Shown here piece by piece: positions 35,070-46,255 of a stretch of 64,000 nucleotides of DNA. The DNA is taken from NCBI GenBank assembly GCA_037976565.1, contig CP137675.1, positions 7,220,272-7,284,271 of the forward strand, given 5' to 3'. The notes below the pieces were generated by a model. It saw nothing but the letters and a program-made list of their open reading frames with translations. It was not told the origin of the DNA and did not search any database. Source of the stretch: Mesocentrotus franciscanus. Lineage: Eukaryota > Echinodermata > Echinoidea > Camarodonta > Strongylocentrotidae. Numbering within the stretch: position 1 is the first letter of the stretch; each line of letters opens with the position of its first letter. The translations under genes and the position numbers were made by a program.

Positions 35070-37543
35070 GTGCTCGGATAATTGTTATAATAGTTTCTTT
35101 CAAGGTTTACCGAAATTGACTGAAAAATCTCGAGAATATTGTGAAGGATCTATAAGTAATAAAGAATGCCTAGAAATCTTAAAAGAATTAAAACAGAACA
35201 AATCACCTGGAAATGACGGTTTTTCTTCAGAATTTTATCGTACCTTTTGGCCGGATATTGGAGATTTAGTTAAAGATGCCTTGAATGAAGTATATAGATT
35301 AGGAGAATTAGCATCGTCTCAAAAACAAGCTGTAATTACGTTAATCGCTAAAGATGGGAAAGATCCCTTTCACTGAAAAATTATAGACCCATTTCCTTCT
35401 TAATGTCGATTATAAAATCTTAACAAAAATTTTGGCTAAGCGAATCAAGAAAGTATTAAATGAGATCATTATGGGAGATCAGGTGGGCTACATGAAAGGG
35501 AGGAATATTGGTGAGGCCATTCGCATTATAGATGATATTATTTTTCATACATCCCGTTACAATTTATCTGTTTTTTGTTAGCTGTAGACTTCGAAAAAGC
35601 TTTTGACTCAATTTCACATCAATTTCTTCAAAAAGTTCTGTCGTCATTTGGTTTCGGTCCATCCTTTCAAAAGTGGGTTAAAGTTTTATACATGAACACT
35701 CTAAGTTGTGTATTAAATGACGGAGGGTCCACTGGTTATTTCAAAGTAGAAAGGGGAGTAAGACAGGGATACCCTCTTTCTCCGTACCTCTTTATCTTGT
35801 GTATTGAAGTAATGGCACACAAATTACGAATAGATAAATTGGTGGACGGAATTAATTTTGGAGATAAGGAAACTAAACTAGTACTTTATGCGGATGATAT
35901 GACAATTTTTGTTCGCAATAAAAATCAATTAATAGGTTAAAAGTATTATTTGCAGTTTTCGAAAAATTTCTGGACTGAAAATAAACAACGACAAGACTAA
36001 AATATTAAGGTTAGGTTTATGTCAACGTTTAGATTGTGATTTTGCTTTTGGCGAAATAGTTGACTTTCTTAAGGTTTTAGGATTTTCTTTCCCTCGATGA
36101 ACACAAGAAAGAAGATCTAAATTATAAAGAAATCTTAAGTAAAATAAAAACACTTTAAAATTTTTGGAAGCAAAGGGATTTAACACTTATGGGTAAGATT
36201 CAACTATTGAAGGTGCACATTTATTCTAATAAATTCTGGAAATTTTTAATAATAAACTTATTCGATATAAAGGAAGTTGTATATACGATAAGAGGTTGTA
36301 TGACAAAGGAATTTACAAATTAAAACATATTTTGGAAAACGATGGTAAACTAAAATGTGACAGGCATTTTATCGATTTAGGTGTTGAAGTAAATGAAATT
36401 GAAAAGATCAAGCACTTTTATGCCTGTTTACCAGTTTGTTGGAAAAATAATTTTAGAAAGGAGAAGAAAAAATAATTCTGGAACTGATTTCACTTTGGGG
36501 AAGAAAACAACTAATATAGCTGATCTAAAATCAAAACAAATTTATGTACAATTAATAAAGAAAGATGATTTTAAACCTTTGGTTTTTGAGAGAATTGGAA
36601 GGAACTATGGTTTTTCCTGTAAGGAAATAGAAAACATATTTTTAAGACTAAGACAGTGTACACTTAACAGTCGATTAAGAGAGTTTCAGTTCAAACTTAT
36701 ACATAATATATTATATACAAACCATCACCTCTTCCGTTTTGGTCTTGTCTCGACTAACTTATGCTCATTTTGCGAAAAAGATGAAGAAACATATAAACAT
36801 TTATTCTATACTTGTGAATTTGCACAATCAGTGTGGGGAATGTGCACGAGATTTTTAGACTTTGAAATACATAACTGTAGTTGGGAGGAAATTCTGTATG
36901 GGAAAGAGGAGAGAAATAAAGGAAAATATCAATTAATGAATCATGTTTTAATTCTTGTTAAATATCTGATTTATAGAAATAGAGAACTTAAAAAACCACC
37001 CTCTTTTAATGAAATAAAGAATAGTATAATAGGGGATAAAGTAGAAGAAATAAAGTAGTAGAAAAAATAGAAGGAAATTGGCAGCAATGAGGGGAACTCT
37101 CACTATTCATTTTTCTAAATGGGAAAACCTGAGTATTAGACAAACAATTGGAACCCAGAGCCAGTCGTCCACCGGTTAAGAGGGGGGGGGGAGGGGGATA
37201 AGGATAAGGGAGAGGTCGGGTAGGGTAGGGTTAACAAAAAGAGAAAACTTTTCTCTCAGGACAACAGTATAAAAGAAGTATAAGTTGCTACATTGTTAAA
37301 ACAAAATTTTTGGATTATATAACTGCATATGTTTTCTTTGAAAATATGAATTTTTGTTTCAAAATGATGTATAGGAACTAACTATGTAAGTTTCTTTTGA
37401 AGCCGTTTGTAAGACAAAAATTTATACTGATTTATAATGTCATCACATTTGCAGTGAGCGTTACATATGATGATTGTAATTTGTACTATGATTATAATTT
37501 GTTTTAAGAGAGAAAAGAATAAAAACTGACCATAAAAAAAAAA
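35070..37543 (+). pseudogene. Tx1/L1-type LINE, 5'-truncated, frameshifted
   Basis: This is the 3' portion of a non-LTR retrotransposon ORF2. Motifs in order are FFQGLPKLTE and ELKQNKSPGNDGF (to about 35222), LKNYRPIS (35373-35397), LNVDYKILTKILAKRIKKVL, VDFEKAFDS (35584-35610), GVRQGYPLSPYLFI (from 35755) and the catalytic YADD (35887-35898). FSGLKINNDKTK, a long connector and a CSFC..HLFYTC zinc knuckle follow (36762-36815). These are the Tx1/L1 arrangement, YADD rather than FADD. The endonuclease and ORF1 are missing, as expected from 5' truncation. At least six frame changes break it (near 35375, 35398, 35570, 35968, 36095, 36245 and 36455), so it cannot make an active enzyme. A 3'UTR of about 480 bp ends in an A-run (37534-37543). 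Confidence 0.92.
36393..37058 (+). pseudogene. C-terminal part of the Tx1-type LINE, longest intact frame (221 codons)
   Basis: This is the longest uninterrupted coding remnant in the window. It holds the connector and the C-terminal zinc-knuckle region: residues 124-141 read CSFC, eight to ten residues, then HLFYTC, a CCHC-type knuckle common to L1/Tx1 ORF2 proteins and thought to contact nucleic acid. The first roughly 20 residues probably come from the wrong frame, because the parent protein continues from an upstream frame and shifts near 36455. The stop at 37056-37058 is likely the natural C-terminus, as the 3'UTR follows. Confidence 0.85.
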
Positions 37544-37617
37544 CGTGCATGTAATCACGTGATCGTCTCACATGTTCGTTTCAATTCGAAAACCTTACAA
37601 CCATGAAGTATGGTATG

Positions 37618-37972
37618 CGTGTGAGTGTGTGTGTGTGAGGGAGCGGGTGCGTGTGTGTGTGTGAGAGAGAGCGGGTGTGTGTGTGTGTTTGTGAGTGAAG
37701 AGTGGGGGTGGGATTGGGTGAGGGTGTGCGCGGGTTGTGTGCGCGTGTGTGTGTTTGTGAGTGAAGAGTGGGGATGGGGATGGGTGAGGGTGTGCGCGGT
37801 TTGTGTGCGTGCGTGTGTGTGTGTGTGTTTGTGAGTGAGTGAAGAGTAGGGGTGGGGATGGTTGAGGGTGTGCGCGGGTTGTGTACGTGTGTGTGTGTGT
37901 GTGTGTTTGTGAGTGAAGAGTAGGGGTGGGGATGGGTGAGGGTGTGTGCGGGTCGTGTGTGGGTGTGTGCTC
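37618..37972. repeat. GT-rich minisatellite, about four units
   Basis: A higher-order unit of about 66-78 bp recurs from about 37685, 37748, 37822 and 37900: GTGTGTTTGTGAGTGAAGAG, a G-rich block (GGGGTGGGGATGGGTGAGGG) and TGTGCGCGGGTTGTGTGCG. Open frames on both strands (to 162 codons, Thr/His- or Val/Cys-rich) are repeat artefacts. It lies about 75 bp beyond the LINE poly(A) run. Confidence 0.9.
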
Positions 37973-39611
37973 GTGCGAGAGTGGGGACACCAGCTTTCTG
38001 TTCCACCAATCCACCATTACTGATGAAAGCAAGATGAATCTCCCGTCATGGGTCATCCCTTTGACCAGTGACACGTGAAACACAAGGACGGAGAATTTGA
38101 AATTACACCCCTACAGGAGGTTTGATTTCTTTCTCGCTTTCGTCATGTGCATGAACAGTCAAAAGTTCATTATTAAGCTGTCCCGCGATGACTCATTTTC
38201 TCTTAAGATCTGGCGAGGCCGTGGAAGCCCTCTAAAGAATGTGATGCAGAGGATAAGAACAACTAGAAAAACAAGAAGAGAAGAAGTAGAAGAAAATGGA
38301 GAAGAAGAAGAAAGCAACAAAAACGAAAACAGTAGGCTACAGAGTTAGTCGTTATTAACAGTGGCATACTACCTACAAAACCGGTAATGTACAAACCCTC
38401 ATGCCAGATGAAATTTGAGAAGGTAAGAGTATATTTAAAGCTATTTTAAAAGGATAATCCGATAAAATAGAGACTGTAATAGAGAATGTGATAGAAGGGA
38501 AACGGGGGTATAGATAGATACGTAGAGGAATCTAAAGAGGGAAAGAGAGATTGAGATAAACATAGGGATATACAGATAGATAGATAGACAGATAGAAAGA
38601 TAATTAGATATGGATATATAGAGACGGGAGAGACGTTTCTTCTATCCAATCTAATGAAATTCAAACAAACAATCGATATAATTTGTGTTATACGCATGGC
38701 GTCATATCTATCAATCGAAAACCTAACACAATTCCCTAAATAAAATCCCCGGTATGTTTCTGTCGAGAATATGGTATATTGACATTCCACGCAATATGAC
38801 GTAACCCGAACGCTCTTTGATTTTGAGATTTGTTTACTTTGCTGTTAAAATCCCGATTGAATAAACACTACCTGAAGTCTAACACATAACCATTCATCTG
38901 TCAAAATGTTTAATTAATGCATAGCGACAACTTGGCTCGATAGTAAAAGTAGCCTAAATCTTAGACGAAGACATCTCGATTCATTTTTTGTTAATTTCTT
39001 GCAGGAGTTCTAAAATTCAAATCATAATATGCAAGAGTTAAAAAAAAAGAAACACGGTAGAATGCAATAGATCTTATACATTACAAGCAAATAAGTATCC
39101 TCAAGATAAGAATAAACGTGACTCCTACACTTGCAACTACACCTCTTCATAACAATAGTATATATTATCCGAAAAGCGCTGAATGTTGAATCTTGAATCT
39201 TGGTACTTTATTGCATTAAACGAACAAAATGCACGAGATAACGTTGCCCTGAATTATAATGTGAAAATCATTTCAGAATTTATTTCAAATTTAAAGTGCG
39301 CATTTCTTCCATAACGTCCTTGTGAATCATCTAAACGAGTACCACACTACACACCTGACCTTCAAAACGCACGCTCTGTTGTAACCCAATCCTTCCCGGT
39401 TTTTCCCCTCTTCCTTCATTCGGACACATGTTCTTCTTTCTATCTGTACTACATCCGTGACTGTACACCATTTAACTAAAATCCAGCCGTCATTGCAAGT
39501 TGATTTGATGGAAGACAAAATAGTTAGAGAAATAGATCATTGACAGTTTTGAAAAATAGGCCAAAGAATTCAAAATCTAATCACTAGATCCATAGAAATA
39601 GCATGCTGATT
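37973..39611. other. Unassigned sequence
   Basis: I saw no gene. A GATA-rich patch lies at about 38571-38620. Confidence 0.45.
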
Positions 39612-39619
39612 GTTCTGTG
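39612..39619 (+). other. 8-bp target duplication, left copy
   Basis: GTTCTGTG lies directly outside the left end of the foldback and is repeated at 40182-40189. Both copies are the same distance, about 8 bp, from the matching GGACACCTACCCCC ends, which argues against coincidence. Confidence 0.75.
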
Positions 39620-40181
39620 GGTTCTAGGACACCTACCCCCTGGACAACCACCCCCCGTATAACCACCCCTAGGATAACCACCCTCTAGGACAACTACCCC
39701 TAGGACAACTACCCCCTAGGGCAACCACCCTCTAGGAAGACTACCCCCCGGGACAACTACCCACCGGACAACTACCCCCAGACAACTACCCCCTAGGACA
39801 ACTACCCCCTAGGACAACTACCCCTTAGGTCAACTACCCCTAGGACAACTACCTCCGGACAACTACCCCCCAGACAACTACCCCTTACGACAACCATCAT
39901 CTAGGAAAACTACCCCCCGGACAACTGTCCTAGGGGGTAGTTGTCTGGGGGTAGTTGTCCGGGGGTAGTTGTCCTAGGGGGCAGTTGTTCTAGGGGGTAG
40001 TTGTCTGGGGTAGTTGTCCAGGGTCCAGGGGTAGTCGTCTAGGGTAGTTGTACTAGGGGGTAGTTGTCTGGGGGTAGTTGTCCGGTGGGTAGTTGTCCCG
40101 GGGGGTAGTCTTCCTAGAGAGTGGTTATCCTAGGGGTGGTTATCCGGGGGTGGATGTCCAGGGGGTAGGTGTCCGGATACG
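39620..40181. mobile_element. TU-like foldback transposon made of 14-17-bp tandem repeats
   Basis: The left half (39620-39927) is a head-to-tail array of a unit close to CTAGGACAACTACCCC, and the right half (39928-40181) is the same array inverted. Variant units occur in matching mirror order near both ends (ACACCTACCCCCTGGACA, then ATAACCACCCCTAGGATAAC, then GAAGACTACCCCCCGGGACA), so the halves are true inverted copies and not two independent arrays. The left arm carries about 47 extra bases, three units, near 39690-39735. The arms abut with no unique centre. It is flanked by an 8-bp direct repeat, GTTCTGTG. The unit is not a multiple of three and has no coding potential. Sea-urchin TU transposons are described as foldbacks whose inverted repeats contain roughly 15-bp tandem units and which make 8-bp target duplications. 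Homology to them is inferred from structure alone. Confidence 0.85.
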
Positions 40182-40189
40182 GTTCTGTG
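40182..40189 (+). other. 8-bp target duplication, right copy
   Basis: This is the partner of 39612-39619, directly outside the right end of the foldback. Confidence 0.75.
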
Positions 40190-40490
40190 ATCGTATGCTC
40201 CTTTACCAGATTATTGATTGATCACGCTGATTCTAATGATGATTCTATCTACTAACTAAAAAAGCTGGAAAAGAAGTCATAAGACTTTTTCACAGTCCTT
40301 ATATTTTGTAAGGTTAAATAATCACTAGCCCAATCGGTCATTAGACCAAATGATAATTCCATGTGGAAATTAGACGAGCTGATAAGTAGACCCAATGATT
40401 ATGATACGACTTGTATAAAGGCAATGTGATATCAAACTGGTTGGATAGTAATCGAGCTTGCAATTACAGAATGGCCTTTAATCAACTGGC

Positions 40491-40860
40491 AATAAACCGA
40501 TTCACATTATCAGATCTTCTTCTGATGTGAAGCTATTGAGCCCACCGAACGCTATACGATCTTAATACGAACAAATATCAGCAAATAAACCGATTCACCT
40601 TATCCACGATCTTCTTCTGATATTAAGTTATTGAGCCCAGCGAACGCTGTACGATCTTAATACGAACAAATATCAAGAAATAAACCGATTCACCTTATCC
40701 ACGATATTCTTCCGATGTGAACTTATTGATCCCACGCAGCGAACGCTGTACGATCTTAATACGAACAAATATCAAGAAATAAACCGATTCACCATATCCA
40801 CGATCTTCTTTTGATATGAACGTATTGCGCCCATCGAACGCTGTACGAAATATCAGGAAA
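40491..40860 (+). repeat. Four-copy satellite, unit about 95 bp
   Basis: Units start at 40491, 40584, 40679 and 40778 (lengths 93, 95, 99 and a shorter last one). Each runs AATAAACCGATTCAC, ATCTTCTTCTGAT, TTGAGCCCA-CGAACGCTGTACG, TCTTAATACGAACAAATATC. The last unit has lost the CTTAATACGAACA block. No unit is an open frame across the array. The segment lies about 300 bp from the TU-like foldback. Confidence 0.93.
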
Positions 40861-43800
40861 GTAGTAATTGCTTGTGCTTCACCCTTCAAGGCCTACAACC
40901 TACAGCCCACAAGACTGTGCCACGTGTTTGATATAGAAAGATCCTTTACATATTTTAACTTCTAGATTTGGTTCTACCAGCCTGTCTACTTTATCTCTGC
41001 ATGTCTTAAACAAGAAATAATGGTTTCTTCTATCACTAATATCACTAATGTCATTATGACTGAAACAAGCGGTGTTATTCAGATACCGAAGCTTTCAGAG
41101 TGGTACGTTAAACCTTGACTCGCAATCATTCTATCACATCCCCCTTCTTCCTAAAGTACCACCTCACCTTCTTAATAGAAAACATGGAAAAAGGATTCAA
41201 ATGTGAAATATCAGTGAGAAGAGTGGTCGCAATTGAGATTGACATTTGAACATTTTGCACGATAATGAATTAAGATCATTTGATCATGTTTTTAATGTTT
41301 TACTTCAATCCATTAGTATTCTATAAGTATAAAAATGATGTAAACGCATGCGATGGAGATTTGGGTAGTGGTATTTCAAATAACACTTTCAATTGACCAT
41401 TTATGAACGTGTAATTGGATGCAATGCCACTTGTCCATATTGAAAATCCTAATCGTATGAAAAACATAGCTATTTCATTTCATTTACCCAAGGATAAATA
41501 TTTGATCTTTTAGTTTATAGGAAATATACCGAAAGTGCAAAGTTTAGAAGATATGAATAAAAGCCACCTTAAACAGTGTTTAACAGAAATCACTCAAATC
41601 AAAACACGAAAACATACTTAAAACACAAAGATGTATCGAACAAGATTAAAATAAACAAAAGCTGTGACTAAAGAAGTAAAAGGATAACCTTCACGAAAAA
41701 CGAATCAGGAAAACGAAAATCGGTATGGGTTGATCATTTCTTCGAACTCTATGCAACGGGTGTTCTCCTATCAAACTCCGCCACTGTCCATACAGGCGTT
41801 CGAACGTTCTCATTTATCCCCGCCTTGGAAAGGTGACAGATTTATTGGAGACATCGGTAATGGATACCACGTGTACATCGTAATCGAAATATGAATTACA
41901 TGACGATGAAAGAAAATATAAGACATTAAAAAGGAAGAAAGGTGTAGCCGAGAAGGAGCATTATAACTATTTCAAAAGCATAGTACTTTTGCCTTTCACT
42001 CGTACTAATCGAATAGTAGAAACCGTGTCTGTAATCTTTAAGTTTTTATATAAGTTTTAATGAAGAACCTAAAGCTAAGCACTATCTATCGACTGTTTTC
42101 TAGAGAGTGGTGATTTCGTTTTGAACTCATGGTAATGGCATACTCGATAATTAACTGTTGAATTATATCTGTATTTTCCGCTCTGCAACGATAGGTGTTA
42201 AGGAGAATAATAATATTTGTAGCTTCTGGAAGTATTCGATAACATTTAAAAGAGAGGAATGAAGGAGAAATTGGCAGAAGAAGAATAAAAGGAAAGTTAA
42301 TACATAAAGACGGAAAAGGATGGATAGGCGTAAATAAAAAGTAAAAGAAAAGAAATAGAATAAAACATCACGCAAGATAACAGGGAAAAAGCAAAACTAA
42401 CAAAAAAAGGGGTACAGAAGGAACTCAAAATATATAAAGAATAAAGAAAAGAAAACTAAACAAATAATTTCAAGATGATATGGAGAAGAAGGTAGAAGAA
42501 CGGGTGATGAAAAAAGTAAGACAAATTACATTAAGTAGATAGTTATGAGGAAGAAAAGAGGAAGTAAAATTAGAACAAGAAGAAAACTCAGAACATAAAT
42601 GTATTTATTCTATCCTGGTTGCCCGACGTGCGTGATGCACTATATATCGTTTAACAAAGCCATGCGGAGTCCGATGATACAAATCGCCTCAAAGTTAAGA
42701 TATTGTTACAGGTTGCCCTTGCTATGTTGTTTAATAAAAAGGCATGGTTTCAAATTTATCCCACCGGTTCTAAAGTTGACATTCTCTCCCCTTTCTCCCT
42801 TTTCTATCCTCATACGATATTCTTCGCTTTTTTTCTCTCTCTGGGTGTGGTGTTACGATAATGAATACCGCGAAAGTGCCAAGGGTATGAAACCATAAGA
42901 ACGCGACGATTTGGTGTAAGCGTGACTTCGCCTGAACATGAAAGACATGTCACGGATGTATATCATGATAATATTGCAAATATGGTAATATATTTGACAA
43001 AATTTGACAAATCTTTAAAAGGTGGAAAACATCAATAGAGTACTGCAACCTAATCGTACTTTATGATCTGTCCCATGAGTACCAAGAAATTGTAATGATA
43101 ATACAATGCATCCATTCAAAAAGTACGAAAAATATTAAAAGATATTTTTTTTCTTTGATAGCTTTTCTTGATTTACTCATTTTTAAAAATATCATCAGAA
43201 TATATGTAAAACGAATATATTCAGGGCGAGAAAAGAATATTTTGATAATAATACACTGTAACATTTTTAGCGTTTGTTTACTAACATTTTTTGGTCCCAA
43301 AAATCCAAACACATGCACTAACACATACACGTTTAGGTGTTACTATTAGTAAACGCAGGTAAATTAGCACTTATTGTTAAACAATCAGTTTATCCGCTTG
43401 TTAGCGAACAGTTTCGTCTCTTACTGTTAGATATTGATTGGTTAATCCGTTGTGAAATTGGTCAAGATAAGTAAGCGTTTGTAGACACGCTGCTGCTAAC
43501 AGTCCACAAGCACTATTTTCAGAAATAATTGGTTGAATCGTTTGAATACAAGCAGATACAAACGGGTCAACCGTTGTAAAATTTAGAGTGTAGGAACAGT
43601 AAACTATAACGGCGCGTAGATAAGATAAGACGAACTGGTATAGACATATTTCAACAGATGGTTTTACTGCAGATAATGTATTTTTTGGATGAGCACACCC
43701 TCTTCTAGAAATGTATTTCGATGACACAATGATATTATGCATGGGATGGTGCAGCTTTTTTCCGACGTTTTGAGATGTTTAAAGATTCGGAAGATGTGGG

Positions 43801-45242
43801 CTGGCCATTTCTTGTTTACGAAGACATTGAAATATCTCACCGTTTAAAGCCTTGCGTAAAGAAATCCGCATTTGTCTACGATGGATTAAGGATGTCCAAG
43901 CTTCGCTAGGCATCCCAGGCCTTTTCATTTAAAAGTTTAGGCTATCATTTCTTTCGCCCGTTTTGTGTCATCCGCATGGCTCTAAGTCCCGGAGTCCCAG
44001 AGTGGGACACAACGAGGTAATCATCGGAGCGAGAGCGGTGTTGATTACAAACACCTGCGGGATAATCCGCTCCAAGAAGGGTCTTTTCATCCCCCTTCTC
44101 GCTCTCTACTCTCCAATTTAGCTATGATAGTGGTGTGACTGGATGAGATGTCAATACAAAAAAGCTTTGACACGTCCAGAAATTAGAGAGTGACTGCGCG
44201 ACGGAGAAGATATCAGTACAAATGAAAAGCATGTTTATAAGGCGTCACCTTTTGTTCACAATGACCATCTGATAACCAAGGATTTACGAAAGTTACATGA
44301 CTGTGTTAATAAAGTGGAGAAGTGTCAGACGAAATCGAAAACGGCCTTCTATATAAGAGTGGAACAAACGAAATACTTATAATTTCGATTATTTTGTCCT
44401 CTGTTTTACATTTGACTGTCCCATTTTTTGCCTGGAAAGGCCTAAAGAATATGTGCATGGCAGTAATATCTAACTGATATATTTTCTTTGCTTATATAGG
44501 GATTAAGAAATTGGGACCATGACAATTAGGCATATGTTTTGTTGATATTTGGTGTAATACTTTACATTATTCGAATGAAAAACAAACGCGAAAACAAAAA
44601 GATATAAGAAATAGCTTCCAAACCTACAAAACAAGGAAAACAAGCAGACAATATAAAACAAAATACATACATAACTGAATATTGTTCGATAAATCTATTT
44701 TCGCACGAACCCATGAAATGTAAATTATTCCACGTAGCAGATGACTGCCTCTAGTCTATTGAGAATTAATGGAGCATCTTGTTATTAGCACAGATTTAAT
44801 CGGATGTAATCTGATAATCTCTTTCTTCTAAATTCGATGAAACCCATTGCCATGACGCTTTCAGAAGAATCCTTAGAATGAAAGAAGATGACATAGGATC
44901 GTCTTGACTTCTTCGCGTCACATCAATTGTAAAGCTGCCTCCGAGTGAAGATTATTTGAGAGTGTTTTCAAGTCATCATTCTGTTCACACTTCAACTACT
45001 AATGGATGAATATGAAGACAACACAGACTTGCAAGCAACAAAACGAAGAGAGCTCGGCCATTATTCATTTGCGTCACAGTTTATAACCCATGCATTCTCT
45101 AGAGTAAACCATCTTATAAATATTTTGCGATATGGATAATGTTTTTCTAGACATCTTTGCAATTAATATTATCGAAATATTTGAGAATGAAAAGAACAAC
45201 GAATAGTAATGTCATGAAATACTCCCTGCGTTCCGCCAGGAG
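40861..45242. other. Unassigned AT-rich sequence
   Basis: No gene, RNA or element was recognised in 4.4 kb. Frames of 84-113 codons at 42599-42898, 43061-43349 (both strands) and 43401-43742 have no motif and no supporting context. Confidence 0.45.
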
Positions 45243-45300
45243 CGTCACGACGTGACGGACATGTGCGCTATTTAAGAAGCCACCATTATTAATATTATTT
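45243..45300 (+). repeat. Short palindrome and possible SINE tail
   Basis: CGTCACGACGTGACG (45243-45257) is a perfect 7-1-7 palindrome. It is followed by GTGCGCTATTTAAGAAGCCA and ATT-type repeats, similar to the tail of the SINE at 2220-2497, so this may be a 5'-truncated SINE relic. Confidence 0.45.
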
Positions 45301-46255
45301 CATCTCAGTTATTATTCATCTTGGAATCAACAGTTTCTAATTAAGCCCTGACAGTAGGGGAGTGAATCGGATGACGGACATGCTTTATAAACACTTTATA
45401 GAAATTCACAGCTTTTTTAAATAAGAAAACGTTATAAATTTACAATCGTTACTTAATATTCATGCAGGGTTTTCCCCCAATTCTGTTTTTCACTGTTTCC
45501 TAAAGGCATTTTCTATGTTTAGCAGAACGAGAGAGCATTAATGAAAATTTCAATCAATCAATCTAACAATCAAAGAAACAAGATCTACACCGAAAAGAAT
45601 ACCCTGAAACGAGCAAATTGATTTATGGCAATCAATGAGGAAATGAAAGAAAGTTTGCACAAAGAATCAAAGTTTCCTTAAGGCAAGCTCGAATCACTGA
45701 TGGGAGCTTCCCCATAGTCTTAAACCGTCTTCCAAAGTGATCAAAAGACCTCATTTTCTTAGAAGAAAGGATTTGATTCATTACCCGAACGATTTTGCTT
45801 CGACAAATATGTAAATTTGTAGAATAGACGAAACACGTCAAAATATTACCACCTTAATTAATTTAGAAGAGGGATTGAAACAGTCTTACGCTAACCACCT
45901 CCAAGTTAAAAATTAAAGATTGTTTGTGGAATGTGTTCATATTAAGGCGAAACCTCAGTTTTAAGATATTGAGCAGCACTAATTGATTGTCAAGTTAAAA
46001 GGAAAGAGAGAAAGTTACCCATCCCCTCTCCTCGTCGATGACTTTGTTAAAATCGTCTGGCATCGGTGTGACCGTGCAAACAAGAGCCCAGGAAATGTAA
46101 CTGCTCTGCTTTTATTCGTTTTTATGTAATCGAGCCAGTTGAACTTGATTTCAGTTAGATACTTCTAACTGAATATACATCTATCAAATATTAGGAACTC
46201 TCGGTCTCTCCAATCACGAAAACCCAGCCAGGACTTTGAGTGCTTAAAGCTCCAG
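45301..46255. other. Unassigned sequence
   Basis: Nothing assignable was seen. Confidence 0.45.

Noticed and set aside
34969..35100. Secreted peptide start upstream of the Tx1 relic (hydrophobic segment after Met)
   Set aside because: The frame runs straight into the reverse-transcriptase coding relic; the hydrophobic stretch is chance sequence at the truncation point.
37581..38083. 142- and 162-codon reverse frames rich in Thr-His-Pro
   Set aside because: They read the GT minisatellite on the other strand; overlapping frames of similar length are expected.
39620..40181. CRISPR-like array
   Set aside because: Repeats are contiguous without unique spacers and invert at the centre; the genome is animal.
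40491..40860. CRISPR-like or coding tandem repeat
   Set aside because: The whole unit repeats with no variable spacers, and unit lengths of 93, 95 and 99 do not keep a frame.
43061..43349. Long open frames on both strands of the same DNA
   Set aside because: AT-rich sequence with few stops by chance; no motif on either strand.
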